From the NCBI RefSeq assembly GCF_018835585.1, contig NZ_JAHGVE010000001.1, positions 496,001 through 560,000 of the forward strand: 64,000 nucleotides of DNA, read 5' to 3'. Source of the stretch: Pelorhabdus rhamnosifermentans (lineage in GTDB: Bacteria > Bacillota > Negativicutes > UMGS1260). A model generated the notes under the pieces. That model was not told where the DNA came from, searched no databases, and saw only the letters and a program-made list of their open reading frames with translations. Below, piece by piece: positions 35,533 to 44,276 of this stretch. Within the stretch, counting starts at the first letter, position 1. Every line of letters begins with the position of its first letter. Both the position numbers and the translations under genes were made by a program.

Positions 35533-36126
35533 ATGGACGGAGATTCTAGTAGTGATGGGAGCTACGGTGGGGTAGATACCTTTAGTAGCGATAGTTCTAG
35601 CAGTAGTTATGGTGGAAGTAGTTCATACAGTGGTTATGGAGGGGCTACAGGCGGTTATGGAGGAGCTACGACATCTGACAGTGATTCAACTAATGGTAAT
35701 TATGGCGGTATTGTTGGGATGGGAGCTGATTGTTCAGGTAAAGAACAGGATTGTTATGAAGATATAATGGGAGTCGTAACGGATGATTCTTCGTGGTCAG
35801 GTAATTCAGGTAGCGACAGTTACAGTGGATTAGGGGTGACTGGAGGAGAACCTTGTTCCAATGGCACTATAACAGACATTGTAAATGATTCTTTAGCAGA
35901 TTACGACCAAGGGTTCTATGCTTTATATTCTAATGATACGAGTGTACAAGCATATGCAAAAACTCTGGATACTATTCAGAGTACTTTGGATAGTGCGGCA
36001 CGGTGGGTCACTGAAAATATTACTCAGCCGCTGCAATCAGTACTTAATCAGCCTGCAGGTATGACGAAAGAGAAGGTACAAAATGAACTAAAGTCGGCCA
36101 GTTCCGATAAAACGGAGGTTATTTAG
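35533..36126 (+). CDS. Gly/Ser/Tyr-rich low-complexity protein, candidate substrate of the adjacent type I system
   Basis: A 197-residue acidic protein with no recognised family. Residues 1-60 are almost only Gly, Ser, Tyr, Asp, Ala and Thr, with repeats such as GYGGATGGYGGAT. Cysteines are at 67, 74 and 108. The last 90 residues are of normal composition and probably helical, ending in KTEVI. There is no N-terminal signal peptide and no RTX nonapeptide. Position after a dedicated exporter, a private copy of the same promoter box and a C-terminal structured tail all fit a type I substrate (inference). The longer frame from 35488 lacks a ribosome site; AAAGGAGG precedes ATG 35533. Confidence 0.75.
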   Translation: MDGDSSSDGSYGGVDTFSSDSSSSSYGGSSSYSGYGGATGGYGGATTSDSDSTNGNYGGIVGMGADCSGKEQDCYEDIMGVVTDDSSWSGNSGSDSYSGLGVTGGEPCSNGTITDIVNDSLADYDQGFYALYSNDTSVQAYAKTLDTIQSTLDSAARWVTENITQPLQSVLNQPAGMTKEKVQNELKSASSDKTEVI

Positions 36127-36177
36127 TTAAATGTACCCTCCTGTCAAGGGTATGAGAAAAAACTATGTAACATTAAG

Positions 36178-36212
36178 AAGATGATTTCTGTATTCTAAGA
36201 AATCATCTTTTT
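36178..36212 (+). terminator. Intrinsic terminator after the Gly/Ser-rich gene
   Basis: AAGATGATTTCT (36178-36189) pairs with AGAAATCATCTT (36198-36209), followed by TTT. A smaller TACCCT/AGGGTA hairpin precedes it. Confidence 0.85.
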
Positions 36213-36332
36213 AGTGCTTGCTGCCAGCTATAATTATTGTAGTGAACCGCTCTGAAGTTGACCCACGGGGAAGGGGCCAAACTAGATGAAGATAAGAACG
36301 GCATGTGTCGGAGAGGAGCAAGGTGGATATAC

Positions 36333-36361
36333 TTGACATGAATGTTTACTTGGTATACAAT
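36333..36361 (+). promoter_or_regulatory. marR promoter with embedded operator
   Basis: TTGACA (36333-36338) and TACAAT (36356-36361) are 17 bases apart. The imperfect palindrome TGTTTACTTGGTATACA (36343-36359) fills the spacer and overlaps the -10. It matches the operator upstream of emrA in 14 of 17 positions. Confidence 0.8.
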
Positions 36362-36411
36362 TATATTGCTAATAAAAATGGTTATTTCACAAAAGAAAGG
36401 GAAATAAACAG

Positions 36412-36870
36412 ATGCCCAATCAAAGTCAATGTATCTTTGAAATCATGCTACGAATTATCAATAAAGTATCAGAATTGATGGTAAAGCCGCGTACATTTGG
36501 AACGGGAGATGTATTATACGCTTCGGAAATTCACATGATTGATGTAATTGGCCGAAACCCGGGAATCCATGTTACGGAAATCGCCAATAAACTGGGCATT
36601 ACTAAAGGTGCTGTTCCTAAAATGATTCGTAAGCTTTTGCAGAAAGAATTGATCTATCGATATCAGGCAAAGGACAATAAAAAAATGGTTCTATTTGAAC
36701 TGACTCCAAAAGGAAACACTGCTTTTCAAGAGCATGCTGAATTTCATGAAAAATTGGATCAAGGCATTATAAATAGATTTAATTCTTTACAGGCATCGGA
36801 ACTACTTATTTTTAATGATATTATGGGCGAAATCGAACGATATATTGATAAGATTGGACAAGAAAAATAA
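36412..36870 (+). CDS. MarR-family transcriptional regulator
   Basis: A 152-residue winged-helix repressor. HVTEIANKLGITKGAVPKMIRKLLQKELI is the HTH, and KMVLFELTPKGNTAF the wing. Dimerisation helices lie at both ends. It is the first gene of a MarR-EmrA-EmrB array. Two matching palindromes, one over its own promoter and one before emrA, indicate autorepression and control of the pump. Binding of an aromatic or lipophilic drug usually releases this family from DNA. An AAAGGGAAA-type ribosome site precedes the ATG. Confidence 0.92.
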   Translation: MPNQSQCIFEIMLRIINKVSELMVKPRTFGTGDVLYASEIHMIDVIGRNPGIHVTEIANKLGITKGAVPKMIRKLLQKELIYRYQAKDNKKMVLFELTPKGNTAFQEHAEFHEKLDQGIINRFNSLQASELLIFNDIMGEIERYIDKIGQEK

Positions 36871-36879
36871 ATTTTTTTA

Positions 36880-36910
36880 AACAAAATGTTTACCTAGTAA
36901 ACATTTTGTT
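36880..36910. promoter_or_regulatory. 14-bp perfect palindrome, MarR operator upstream of emrA
   Basis: AACAAAATGTTTAC (36880-36893) and GTAAACATTTTGTT (36897-36910) are perfect inverted copies around CTA. The TGTTTAC/GTAAACA core is shared with the marR promoter site. A TACAAT box follows at 36922-36927, so a second repressed promoter is plausible. No T-run follows, so a terminator is unlikely. Confidence 0.75.
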
Positions 36911-37018
36911 AACCTACATATTACAATAAAAATTCGTTCTTTTCTACTAAGCAAGAATAACTATATTTTCATTCAATGTTTAGTGGCGGAATTCTAATAT
37001 TTATGAGAGGGTGATTCC

Positions 37019-38077
37019 ATGAAATTTACTGCAAAATCCATTACAATCATTGTTGTGCTTTTAGCGGTTATGGGCGGAGCCGCTGCCTATTATTATGATC
37101 AGCGTGGTAAAATATCGACAGATGACGCTGCCATTAATGGTAGCACCGTGGTTTTAAGCCCTAAAATATCGGGTTATGTGAAGAGAGTAAACGTTCAGGA
37201 TAATCAGTTGGTCAAAGCCGGGGATGTTCTTTTGGAAATTGATTCGACGGATTATATTGTGAAGCGGGATCGAGCGAAGGCGGCACTTGCCGCTGCTAAA
37301 GCTGCAGCGAATGCTGCTAGTAATAATGTAGAAACGACCACCGTTTCCGCTCCAGCCAATATTGATGTGGCAGAAGCTCAGATTCAATCGGCACAGGCCA
37401 ATTGGGAAAAAGATTTGGCAGACAGGCAACGCACAGAAAGTTTGTTCAGTGCCGGGGCCTGCTCACGACAACAGCTGGATCAGGCAGTAGCAGCAGAAAA
37501 ATCAGCGCGTTCCACGCTGGCTCAATCGCAAGCCGCACTTCATTCCGTCAATACAGCGTCCAGTGCCATTGCCGCGGCGAAAGACACGCATGAGCAGCTG
37601 CAAGCGCTGGTCAGACAGGCTGAAGTTGATTTGGTGCAAGCTGAAAATGAGTTGGCTAACACCAAAATTACGGCCCCGATGGATGGACGTATTACTAACC
37701 GAAGTGTGGAAGTCGGCAACTATGTGGAAGTTGGAACACAGTTAGCCTCGTTGGTTGGTACGGATCTATGGATCGTTGCCAATTTCAAGGAAAATCAATT
37801 AGAACATATGCTTCCTGGGCAGCCTGTCGATATTAAAATTGACGCTTATCCCAATGTAAAACTGCATGGTAAGGTGGATAGTCTGCAAGCGGGAACAGGG
37901 TCTCATTTTTCTCTCTTTCCGGCAGAGAATGCTACAGGGAACTTTGTCAAAGTTGTACAGCGAGTACCAGTGAAAATTGTATTTGATAATCCGCCTGACA
38001 AGACCTTTCAGCTGGGGCCTGGTATGTCGGTGGTACCGATGGTATATACCAATAGTGAAGGCTTAAATCATGGCTGA
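37019..38077 (+). CDS. EmrA-type membrane fusion protein of a multidrug efflux pump
   Basis: A 352-residue HlyD-family adaptor. One N-terminal membrane helix (about 7-25) is followed by the ISTDDAAINGSTVVLSPKISGYV lipoyl half, an Ala/Gln-rich coiled coil (about 85-205), the second lipoyl half ITAPMDGRITNRSVEVGNYV and the beta-barrel LWIVANFKENQLEHMLPGQPV. Such adaptors connect an inner-membrane MFS pump to an outer-membrane channel. The coding region overlaps the following transporter gene by eight bases. Confidence 0.9.
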   Translation: MKFTAKSITIIVVLLAVMGGAAAYYYDQRGKISTDDAAINGSTVVLSPKISGYVKRVNVQDNQLVKAGDVLLEIDSTDYIVKRDRAKAALAAAKAAANAASNNVETTTVSAPANIDVAEAQIQSAQANWEKDLADRQRTESLFSAGACSRQQLDQAVAAEKSARSTLAQSQAALHSVNTASSAIAAAKDTHEQLQALVRQAEVDLVQAENELANTKITAPMDGRITNRSVEVGNYVEVGTQLASLVGTDLWIVANFKENQLEHMLPGQPVDIKIDAYPNVKLHGKVDSLQAGTGSHFSLFPAENATGNFVKVVQRVPVKIVFDNPPDKTFQLGPGMSVVPMVYTNSEGLNHG

Positions 38078-39674
38078 TGTTTTGAAAAAAACGGCCCATC
38101 CATTTCTGGTATCCACTGCTGTCAGCTTAGCTGCTTTTATGGAAGTATTGGATACAACCATTGCTAACGTTTCACTTTCACATATTGCTGGGTCACTCGG
38201 TACTAGTTCGGAAGAAAGTACCTGGGTGCTGACATCCTATCTCGTATCCAACGGTATTGTTTTACCGTTATCTGGCTGGTTGTCTGCTCTTATGGGGCGC
38301 AAGAACTTTTTTGTTTTCTGTATTTTGGGATTTACATTTGCATCGTTTTTGTGTGGCATTTCAACTTCCCTGTCTATGCTAATTATTTTCCGATTGTTTC
38401 AAGGCTTGGCAGGCGGCGGTTTACAGCCGAGCCAGCAGGCCATCATTAAAGATAGTTTTCCCCCGGAAAAAGTGGGAATGGCATTTGCAATTACGGGTAT
38501 AACAACGGTAGTGGCACCTATTATCGGGCCAGTGTTGGGCGGTTATATTACTGATAACTTTAGCTGGCGTTGGATTTTTTTCATCAATGTACCCATTGGG
38601 CTCCTAGCTGCTTGTTTCGTCAAAATTCTGGTTCAGGACCCGCCCAGTGCCCAAAAACAGAAAGTCGATTCCATTGATTATATTGGTTTGAGCCTGATTG
38701 CTATCGGTCTCGGCGCGCTGCAAATTGTTCTAGATAAAGGGCAGCAGGAAGATTGGTTTGACAGTTCCTTTATTATCATTCTTACTTGTGTCGCCGTTGT
38801 GGGGCTTAGTTTGGCAATTTTTTGGCTGTTGCGGCAAGAACATCCCGTAGTTGAACTAAAACTTTTTTCTATTCCCAGTTTTGGTATGTCTTGCATGATG
38901 ATTTTCTTTGTAGGATTTTCCTTGCTTGCGAGCACCATGTTATTACCTATGCAGGTTCAGGAAAACTTCGGCTACAATGTTACTTTGTCAGGGCTGGTTC
39001 TTGCGCCAGGAGGAATTGCCATTCTCGTTATGTTGCCTGTTACAGGGAAACTGGTCAATATCATTCAGGCAAAGTATCTCATTTCTTTCGGCATGTTGAT
39101 CAGTGCTATCGGTATGTGGGCTGCTGGAATGATCACGCCTCAGACGGACTACAATACTTTCGTCTTTGTACGTATTTTGCAAACAGTCGGTATACCGTTT
39201 CTATTCGTACCTGCCAATACACTTGCTTTTTCAAAAATTTCGCCGGAAAGTAGTAGTAATGCCTCAGCGCTTATTGTTTTAATGAAAAATCTTGGCGGCA
39301 GTATTGGCATTTCATTGATTACAAACAAGTTAATCCACAGTCAGCAGATCGAACAATCCTACTTGGTGCAGCATTTAACAATGGGGGATATTGGCTATCA
39401 CAGTGCGATTGCGACATATATCCAAATGATTACGAACCTAGGGATACCTTCTTTCCTTACGAATAATGCAATATCAACGGCAGTTCTAGCGAAAATCTAT
39501 CAGGAACTTGTCAAACAGGCCAGTATTCTTGCTTACCGGGATATCTTTAATTTTATGGGCGGTATGTTATTGGTTTTAGCCATTGTTGCCTTGCTCATGC
39601 CTGACAATAATGTTGGCTTCATATCAAAGACAAATAAAAGGACACAGAAGGCTCAGAGTTGTGGTATAGAATAA
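38070..39674 (+). CDS. EmrB/QacA-type MFS drug transporter (DHA2, 14 helices)
   Basis: A 534-residue drug:H+ antiporter. The first helix motif EVLDTTIANVSLSHIAGSLG (motif D1), WVLTSYLVSNGIVLPLSGWL and GGLQPSQQAIIKDSFPP match DHA2-family transporters. Motif C reads TTVVAPIIGPVLGGYI in helix 5. With EmrA it would expel lipophilic compounds across both membranes. The short overlap with emrA implies coupled translation. Substrate is not predictable from sequence. Confidence 0.92.
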   Translation: MADVLKKTAHPFLVSTAVSLAAFMEVLDTTIANVSLSHIAGSLGTSSEESTWVLTSYLVSNGIVLPLSGWLSALMGRKNFFVFCILGFTFASFLCGISTSLSMLIIFRLFQGLAGGGLQPSQQAIIKDSFPPEKVGMAFAITGITTVVAPIIGPVLGGYITDNFSWRWIFFINVPIGLLAACFVKILVQDPPSAQKQKVDSIDYIGLSLIAIGLGALQIVLDKGQQEDWFDSSFIIILTCVAVVGLSLAIFWLLRQEHPVVELKLFSIPSFGMSCMMIFFVGFSLLASTMLLPMQVQENFGYNVTLSGLVLAPGGIAILVMLPVTGKLVNIIQAKYLISFGMLISAIGMWAAGMITPQTDYNTFVFVRILQTVGIPFLFVPANTLAFSKISPESSSNASALIVLMKNLGGSIGISLITNKLIHSQQIEQSYLVQHLTMGDIGYHSAIATYIQMITNLGIPSFLTNNAISTAVLAKIYQELVKQASILAYRDIFNFMGGMLLVLAIVALLMPDNNVGFISKTNKRTQKAQSCGIE

Positions 39675-39688
39675 GAAAAAGCTGCTAG

Positions 39689-40386
39689 TTTTTCATTGAC
39701 CCGAATGTCTTTGCAAGCGGTATTACTGATAAAGACTGGAATGCAATCATAACTAACCCGGATAATCCGCTTAACAATCGTGCTATTCAAAATGCCTATC
39801 CTCCCGGATCAGTATTCAAAATTGTTACCGCATCAGCTGCTCTCGATACTGGCAGTACCACACCCCAAGAAATATTTGAAGACAAAGGCGTATATATGCT
39901 CAATGGCTGGTCGTTTTATGGTGCAGACCCGCAAGGACTGGGGAAAATCGATATAGTTGGTGCTATTGCCATGTCTAGTGACCCTGTATTTTATGAGCTT
40001 GGTCGACGTATCGGTATAGACAATCTGGCTTCTTATGCCTTAACATTTGGTTATGGCGAATTGAGTGGCATAAAACTATTTGGTGAGGAAAAGGGTGTAG
40101 TTCCGACTGAAGCATGGAAACTCGCTACATATGGTGAAGAATGGCATCCGGGGGAGACTTTAATCGCTGCTATAGGACAAGGTTATTATCTAGCGACTCC
40201 TCTACAGCAGGTATTATCATTGATGGCTGTGGCTAACAATGGCTTGTACCGGCTACCACCCCTGAAATAGTTGTAGTAGTACTGGTAGAAGAGGCTGGGG
40301 AAGGAGCGGTAGCAGCAGTGCCCGTAGCCAGACAGGTACTAGAGGCTTATTTTGATCTGTATCCAAAAAGAAATCAATATCAGTGA
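39689..40386 (+). pseudogene. Decayed penicillin-binding protein 2 (transpeptidase fragment)
   Basis: Without a start codon, the frame reads IDPNVFASGITDKDW, then YPPGSVFKIVTA with the catalytic SxxK, and continues through LGRRIGIDNLASYALTFGYG to NNGLYRLPPLK, where it stops at 40270. One frame over, PEIVVVVLVEEAG and ARQVLEAYF supply the end of the transpeptidase domain. The N-terminal pedestal and the segment containing the KTG box are missing. The fragment is a diverged relative of the intact PBP2 gene 400 bases downstream. It follows emrB by 15 bases, so a deletion probably joined them. Confidence 0.85.
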
Positions 40387-40779
40387 ACTGCATCGAAATC
40401 ACTAGGTAAAATTTGCGCTATATTATAAAATTAAGCAGGCATTATCATAGTGCAGTAGAAGCACAAGCTAATTAAAATAATTTAAAATTAAACAGCATTA
40501 TTATGATCTGAAACCTTTGTCAATGATTTGGCACAGGTTTATTTTATTTTTACAACAAAATGTATTTAGCAGTCGATTTATCTATTGATTCTTTCGTATT
40601 CTTATTGGTGAAATCTCCCTAGAGGATTGAACAGCAACATGTTGAAGTTAACATAAATATTAAATGTTTGCGTACTCAATACCGAGTAAGGTAGATTCTT
40701 CTTTTTCAAGTTATGGAGTTTTAACCAATCATTAGATAGCTATAACGGCCGAAAACATACTAGAGAGGATCCAACTGAC
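40387..40779. other. Intergenic region upstream of PBP2, with terminator hairpin
   Basis: AAACCT (40511-40516) pairs with AGGTTT (40535-40540), extended by a near-match inside, followed by ATTTTATTTTT, so it is probably a terminator. No other gene is visible. GAGAGGA just before 40780 is the ribosome site of the next gene. Confidence 0.55.
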
Positions 40780-42624
40780 ATGGGGGGGAATATTTCAAAT
40801 TCTAGGCTTAATGTATTGTATTATATTGTCATCTTGATATTTGTCGTTCTTATAACTCGACTAGCCTATCTACAGATAGCCCAAGGAGATGATTACAGGC
40901 ATAAATCGGATGTTAACCACATTCGATTTATGCCGCTCACGGCTCCCCGTGGTCTTTTTTATGATCGTAATGGGATGCCGCTTGTTACTAACCGGCCTGG
41001 ATTTACCGTTTCATTGATTCCTATTTCCGGTCCAATACCGGATGACGTTATTGATCGTTTAGCTGCCTTTTTGAGTATGAATCCTGATGAAATACGGCAA
41101 AAAGTCAAACAACAAGGCAACCCGTTTGAATCGATACGAATAAAAAACAATGTCGGTCAGGATATTGTCACCAAGATTGAAGAGCACCGTAATGATTTAC
41201 CCGGTGTTGTCCTGGAAATCCAGTCGGTTCGAAAATATATCTACAATGAGTTGGGTGCTCACATCTTTGGTTATATAGGTGAAATCAGTGATAGCGAACT
41301 CGCGAAAAAGAAGGCTGAAGGCTATAAATCTGGTGATATTATTGGAAAATTCGGTCTCGAAGAGGTATGGGACAAGGAAATCCGTGGCATTGATGGCGAT
41401 ACGCAAGAGGAAGTTGATGCAGCCGGCCGGCCAGTGAAAATGTTAGATAAAAAGCAACCGGTCTTAGGTAATAGTCTGGTATTAACTATCGACACAAAAA
41501 TTCAAAAGGTCGCGGAAAAAGCGATGGACGACCAGCTTAACTATCTCCAGAAAAAACTAGGAAATGTTAATGCCAAAGCTGCCGTCGCCGTTGTGATGAA
41601 TCCCCAAACAGGTGAAATATTGGCAATGGTAAGCCGTCCAACGTTTGACCCGAATCTTTTTAATGGGGGAATTTCAGTAAAAAACTGGCAAATGATTAAC
41701 GATAACCCTTTTAATCCTATGGAAAATCGGGCCATAGATGGAGAATATCCGCCAGGTTCAACTTTTAAGATCGTTACCAGTACTGCGGCGCTTGAACTCG
41801 GAAAAATAACTCCTGAGGAAAGAATCTTCGACAGCGGTCATTATATGTCGAAAGGAAACGCCTCGGGGGAAGCATTGGGCTGGATAAACTTTCAAACAGC
41901 CTTGTCAAAATCCGATAATGTATTCTTTTATAAAATGGGCGAACGTGTAGGTATTGACAATTTGGCAAAATATGCTCGAATGTACGGACTTGGAGCCCGA
42001 ACCGGTATAAATCTTCCAGATGAAGCGTCGGGTTTGGTTGCTAGCCAGGAATATAAAGAAAAAGTATATCACGAAGAATGGTATTTATCGGAAACCTTAG
42101 ACGCCGCCATCGGTCAGGGATTCCAATTAGTTACACCGCTGCAAGCGGCAATGGTGATGAGTGAAGTAGCGAATGGCGGTCATCGGTATCGTCCTTATTT
42201 GGTAAGTAAAATTATTTCGCCGAACGGTGATATCGTAAAAACATTTGAGCCTGAAGAACTAGGCGGTGTGCAAGTATCAGAACGTAATTTGAATTTGATC
42301 CGTGATGCCTTGCATGATGTTGCTTTGCCGGGAGGTACTGCCGCCTATGTTTTTGATGGATTTCCGATTTCAATCGCTGGCAAGACGGGTACGGCAGAAA
42401 ATCCGCACGGCGACGACCATGGCTGGTTCGTGGCTTATGCTCCCTTTGACAAGCCGACAATTGTTGTGGCAGTTATTGTAGAGCAGGGCGGTTTTGGTGC
42501 AGACTCAGCAGGACCCGTTGCCAGAAAAATACTGGAAGCAGCTCTCAATGTTCCAACGAAAAAGGATGCCGCCGATGAGTTGGCGGAGGAAGAGGCTATA
42601 AAAAATAACACCATACAAGAGTAA
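40780..42624 (+). CDS. mrdA: Penicillin-binding protein 2 (class B transpeptidase)
   Basis: A 614-residue class B PBP. It has a single N-terminal membrane helix (about 12-30), a pedestal with APRGLFYDRNGMPLVTNRPG, and a transpeptidase domain with YPPGSTFKIVTS (SxxK), SKSDNVFFYKMG (SxN) and SIAGKTGTAENP (KTG). In rod-shaped cells PBP2 crosslinks peptidoglycan for elongation with RodA. All catalytic motifs are complete, unlike the decayed copy upstream. The C terminus ends in an acidic tail. As a second copy beside emrAB it may be an accessory rather than the main elongasome enzyme. Confidence 0.92.
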   Translation: MGGNISNSRLNVLYYIVILIFVVLITRLAYLQIAQGDDYRHKSDVNHIRFMPLTAPRGLFYDRNGMPLVTNRPGFTVSLIPISGPIPDDVIDRLAAFLSMNPDEIRQKVKQQGNPFESIRIKNNVGQDIVTKIEEHRNDLPGVVLEIQSVRKYIYNELGAHIFGYIGEISDSELAKKKAEGYKSGDIIGKFGLEEVWDKEIRGIDGDTQEEVDAAGRPVKMLDKKQPVLGNSLVLTIDTKIQKVAEKAMDDQLNYLQKKLGNVNAKAAVAVVMNPQTGEILAMVSRPTFDPNLFNGGISVKNWQMINDNPFNPMENRAIDGEYPPGSTFKIVTSTAALELGKITPEERIFDSGHYMSKGNASGEALGWINFQTALSKSDNVFFYKMGERVGIDNLAKYARMYGLGARTGINLPDEASGLVASQEYKEKVYHEEWYLSETLDAAIGQGFQLVTPLQAAMVMSEVANGGHRYRPYLVSKIISPNGDIVKTFEPEELGGVQVSERNLNLIRDALHDVALPGGTAAYVFDGFPISIAGKTGTAENPHGDDHGWFVAYAPFDKPTIVVAVIVEQGGFGADSAGPVARKILEAALNVPTKKDAADELAEEEAIKNNTIQE

Positions 42625-42634
42625 AATGGTATCG

Positions 42635-42673
42635 TTGGTATTTCGGCTGTTACATCAACAGTCGAAATGCCAA
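42635..42673. repeat. 17-bp inverted repeat after PBP2
   Basis: TTGGTATTTCGGCTGTT (42635-42651) and AACAGTCGAAATGCCAA (42657-42673) form a long stem with two G-T pairs. No T-run follows; it may stabilise or end the transcript. Confidence 0.55.
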
Positions 42674-42726
42674 TAAACTTAATTGCTTCTAGAACTGCGC
42701 CAAGTGAGAAAAATAAGGCAAACCAA

Positions 42727-42759
42727 AACCCCTGCAATCTCAAAAGAGAGTACAGGGGT
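42727..42759 (-). terminator. Terminator of the reverse membrane-protein gene
   Basis: ACCCCTG (42728-42734) pairs with CAGGGGT (42753-42759), with an inner TCTC/GAGA pairing. On the minus strand the stem is followed by a TTTTGGTTT run. Confidence 0.7.
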
Positions 42760-42784
42760 AATTAATCATACTAATAGTTTTAAC

Positions 42785-43453
42785 TTATTCAACGGAAGTT
42801 GTGGAAGGTAGATGGAATATGAGATTGCCACTTTGACCTATATAGCTTAGATGTTTGATGAAAAATCTGGCGATAGAACCAGTGATGAGAGCAGAAATCA
42901 ATGTGCCTTCACGAATACCGTAGACTTCACCGAAGTAAATCCAGGATAAGAAGGCTGCAATGAGAACGATGCTTATATCAAAACAGGTCTTTGTATTGCC
43001 AAAATTAAAATGCCAATGGGTGGCAATGACATTAACAATGCCTTCACCAGGTAGCATGACTATATTTCCGATAATCTCTAGAGCAATACCTAGGGCAATG
43101 CTAATAATTCCTACTAGCATGATAATGAATTTGCTGATATACAAGTCCGGTGTCACTATACTAATTAGGAACATCGTAAAATCGATAAAGAAACCAAAGA
43201 TACCGGTCATGGGAATCTGCAGTAACTGAATATATTCAAACTGTCGCCGCAAAATCAGAATTTGTCCGAGCAGGAACATCATATTGACGATAAAGGTAAC
43301 ACCGCCCAGGGAAACGTGATAACGCAAGCTCAGAATGTAAGGTGTGCTGGAAATTGTTGCGGTACCCAGTTTGCTTATAACGGCGCAGGAAATACCAAGA
43401 GCTACAAAGAAAAGACCGCAAATAAATAAAAAACATCGCTTTGATGTAGACAT
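42785..43453 (-). CDS. Multi-pass membrane protein, YczE/YitT-like
   Basis: A 222-residue hydrophobic protein with about five or six membrane helices. The N terminus FICGLFFVALGISCAVISKLGTATIS and LEIIGNIVMLPGEGIVNVIA resemble the YczE/YyaS/YitT group of integral membrane proteins with no firmly assigned function. AGAAGGTG lies seven bases before the ATG. It is divergently transcribed from the LysE-type exporter and shares its upstream region. A transport role is possible but not shown. Confidence 0.7.
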   Translation of the reverse strand: MSTSKRCFLFICGLFFVALGISCAVISKLGTATISSTPYILSLRYHVSLGGVTFIVNMMFLLGQILILRRQFEYIQLLQIPMTGIFGFFIDFTMFLISIVTPDLYISKFIIMLVGIISIALGIALEIIGNIVMLPGEGIVNVIATHWHFNFGNTKTCFDISIVLIAAFLSWIYFGEVYGIREGTLISALITGSIARFFIKHLSYIGQSGNLIFHLPSTTSVE

Positions 43454-43519
43454 AAAAAAACACCTTCTATTAAAGTAGTATATGATTAATTATATCACAC
43501 CTTGATTTGCTATACCCAA

Positions 43520-43551
43520 ATTTACCAAACATGTGGTATAATACGGTAAAT
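43520..43551. promoter_or_regulatory. Promoter/operator of the LysE gene
   Basis: TATAAT at 43537-43542 lies inside an inverted repeat ATTTACC (43520-43526) / GGTAAAT (43545-43551). No convincing -35 is present. The layout suggests repressor or activator control of this divergent region. Confidence 0.5.
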
Positions 43552-43569
43552 AATGAAGGAGTGTTCCAT

Positions 43570-44196
43570 ATGGAAATAACCAATATATATCTATTTATTT
43601 CTATATCGTTTATTCTACTTATATCACCTGGACCAAACACGATATACGTTGTTAGCAAAGGAATGACTGAGGGACGTAAAGCAGCATTTAAGGCAGTGGT
43701 GGGGGCAACGGCAGGAGATATGATTCAAGTATTGGCTGCTTCTTTAGGCTTGGCAGTATTATTACAAGCATCATCTTTGGCGTTCTTCATCGTCAAAATG
43801 TTTGGTGCTAGCTATTTATTCTACGTTGGAATCCGATGTTTTTTGAATAAGCAGCAGCTGTTCGTAAAGTCTTCGGAGGAGGAAACTAAAGGTAAAGACC
43901 TAATTTTCACTGGCTTTTTCACCTCTGTGTTAAATCCGAAGACTACGCTGTTTTTTTTGAGCTTTTTGCCTCAATTTATAGATAATCAAAGTGTTTATGC
44001 TCAACAGCAAATGCTTTTGCTTGGTGCAATATTTGTTGTCATGGGATTTTTTGTAATGAACGTCTATGCTGTGGTAGCTGAGAAGCTACGCTTTTGGATT
44101 GCAAAGAATGAAAGAATACAGGCGTATTTGAATTGGATAACAGGGGCAATTTTTATCGGTTTTGGGCTGCGGATAGCTTTTTCGGAACGGAGGTAA
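43570..44196 (+). CDS. LysE/RhtB-family amino-acid exporter
   Basis: A 208-residue, six-helix exporter. ISPGPNTIYVVSKGMTEGRKAA in helix 1 and the following loop, and GFFTSVLNPKTTLFFLSFLPQF in the centre are the LysE/RhtB signatures. The family exports amino acids such as lysine, threonine or homoserine lactones in exchange for H+. GAAGGAG before ATG 43570 decides the start; the longer frame would include the promoter. A fragment of a second LysE-like gene lies at 47969-48052. Confidence 0.9.
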   Translation: MEITNIYLFISISFILLISPGPNTIYVVSKGMTEGRKAAFKAVVGATAGDMIQVLAASLGLAVLLQASSLAFFIVKMFGASYLFYVGIRCFLNKQQLFVKSSEEETKGKDLIFTGFFTSVLNPKTTLFFLSFLPQFIDNQSVYAQQQMLLLGAIFVVMGFFVMNVYAVVAEKLRFWIAKNERIQAYLNWITGAIFIGFGLRIAFSERR

Positions 44197-44276
44197 TCAG
44201 AGCTACATTATGAAAAATTGTGTAAAATTAGCGAAATGTTGATACTTTTTTTTAGATTATTCTAGGAGGCAGAATA

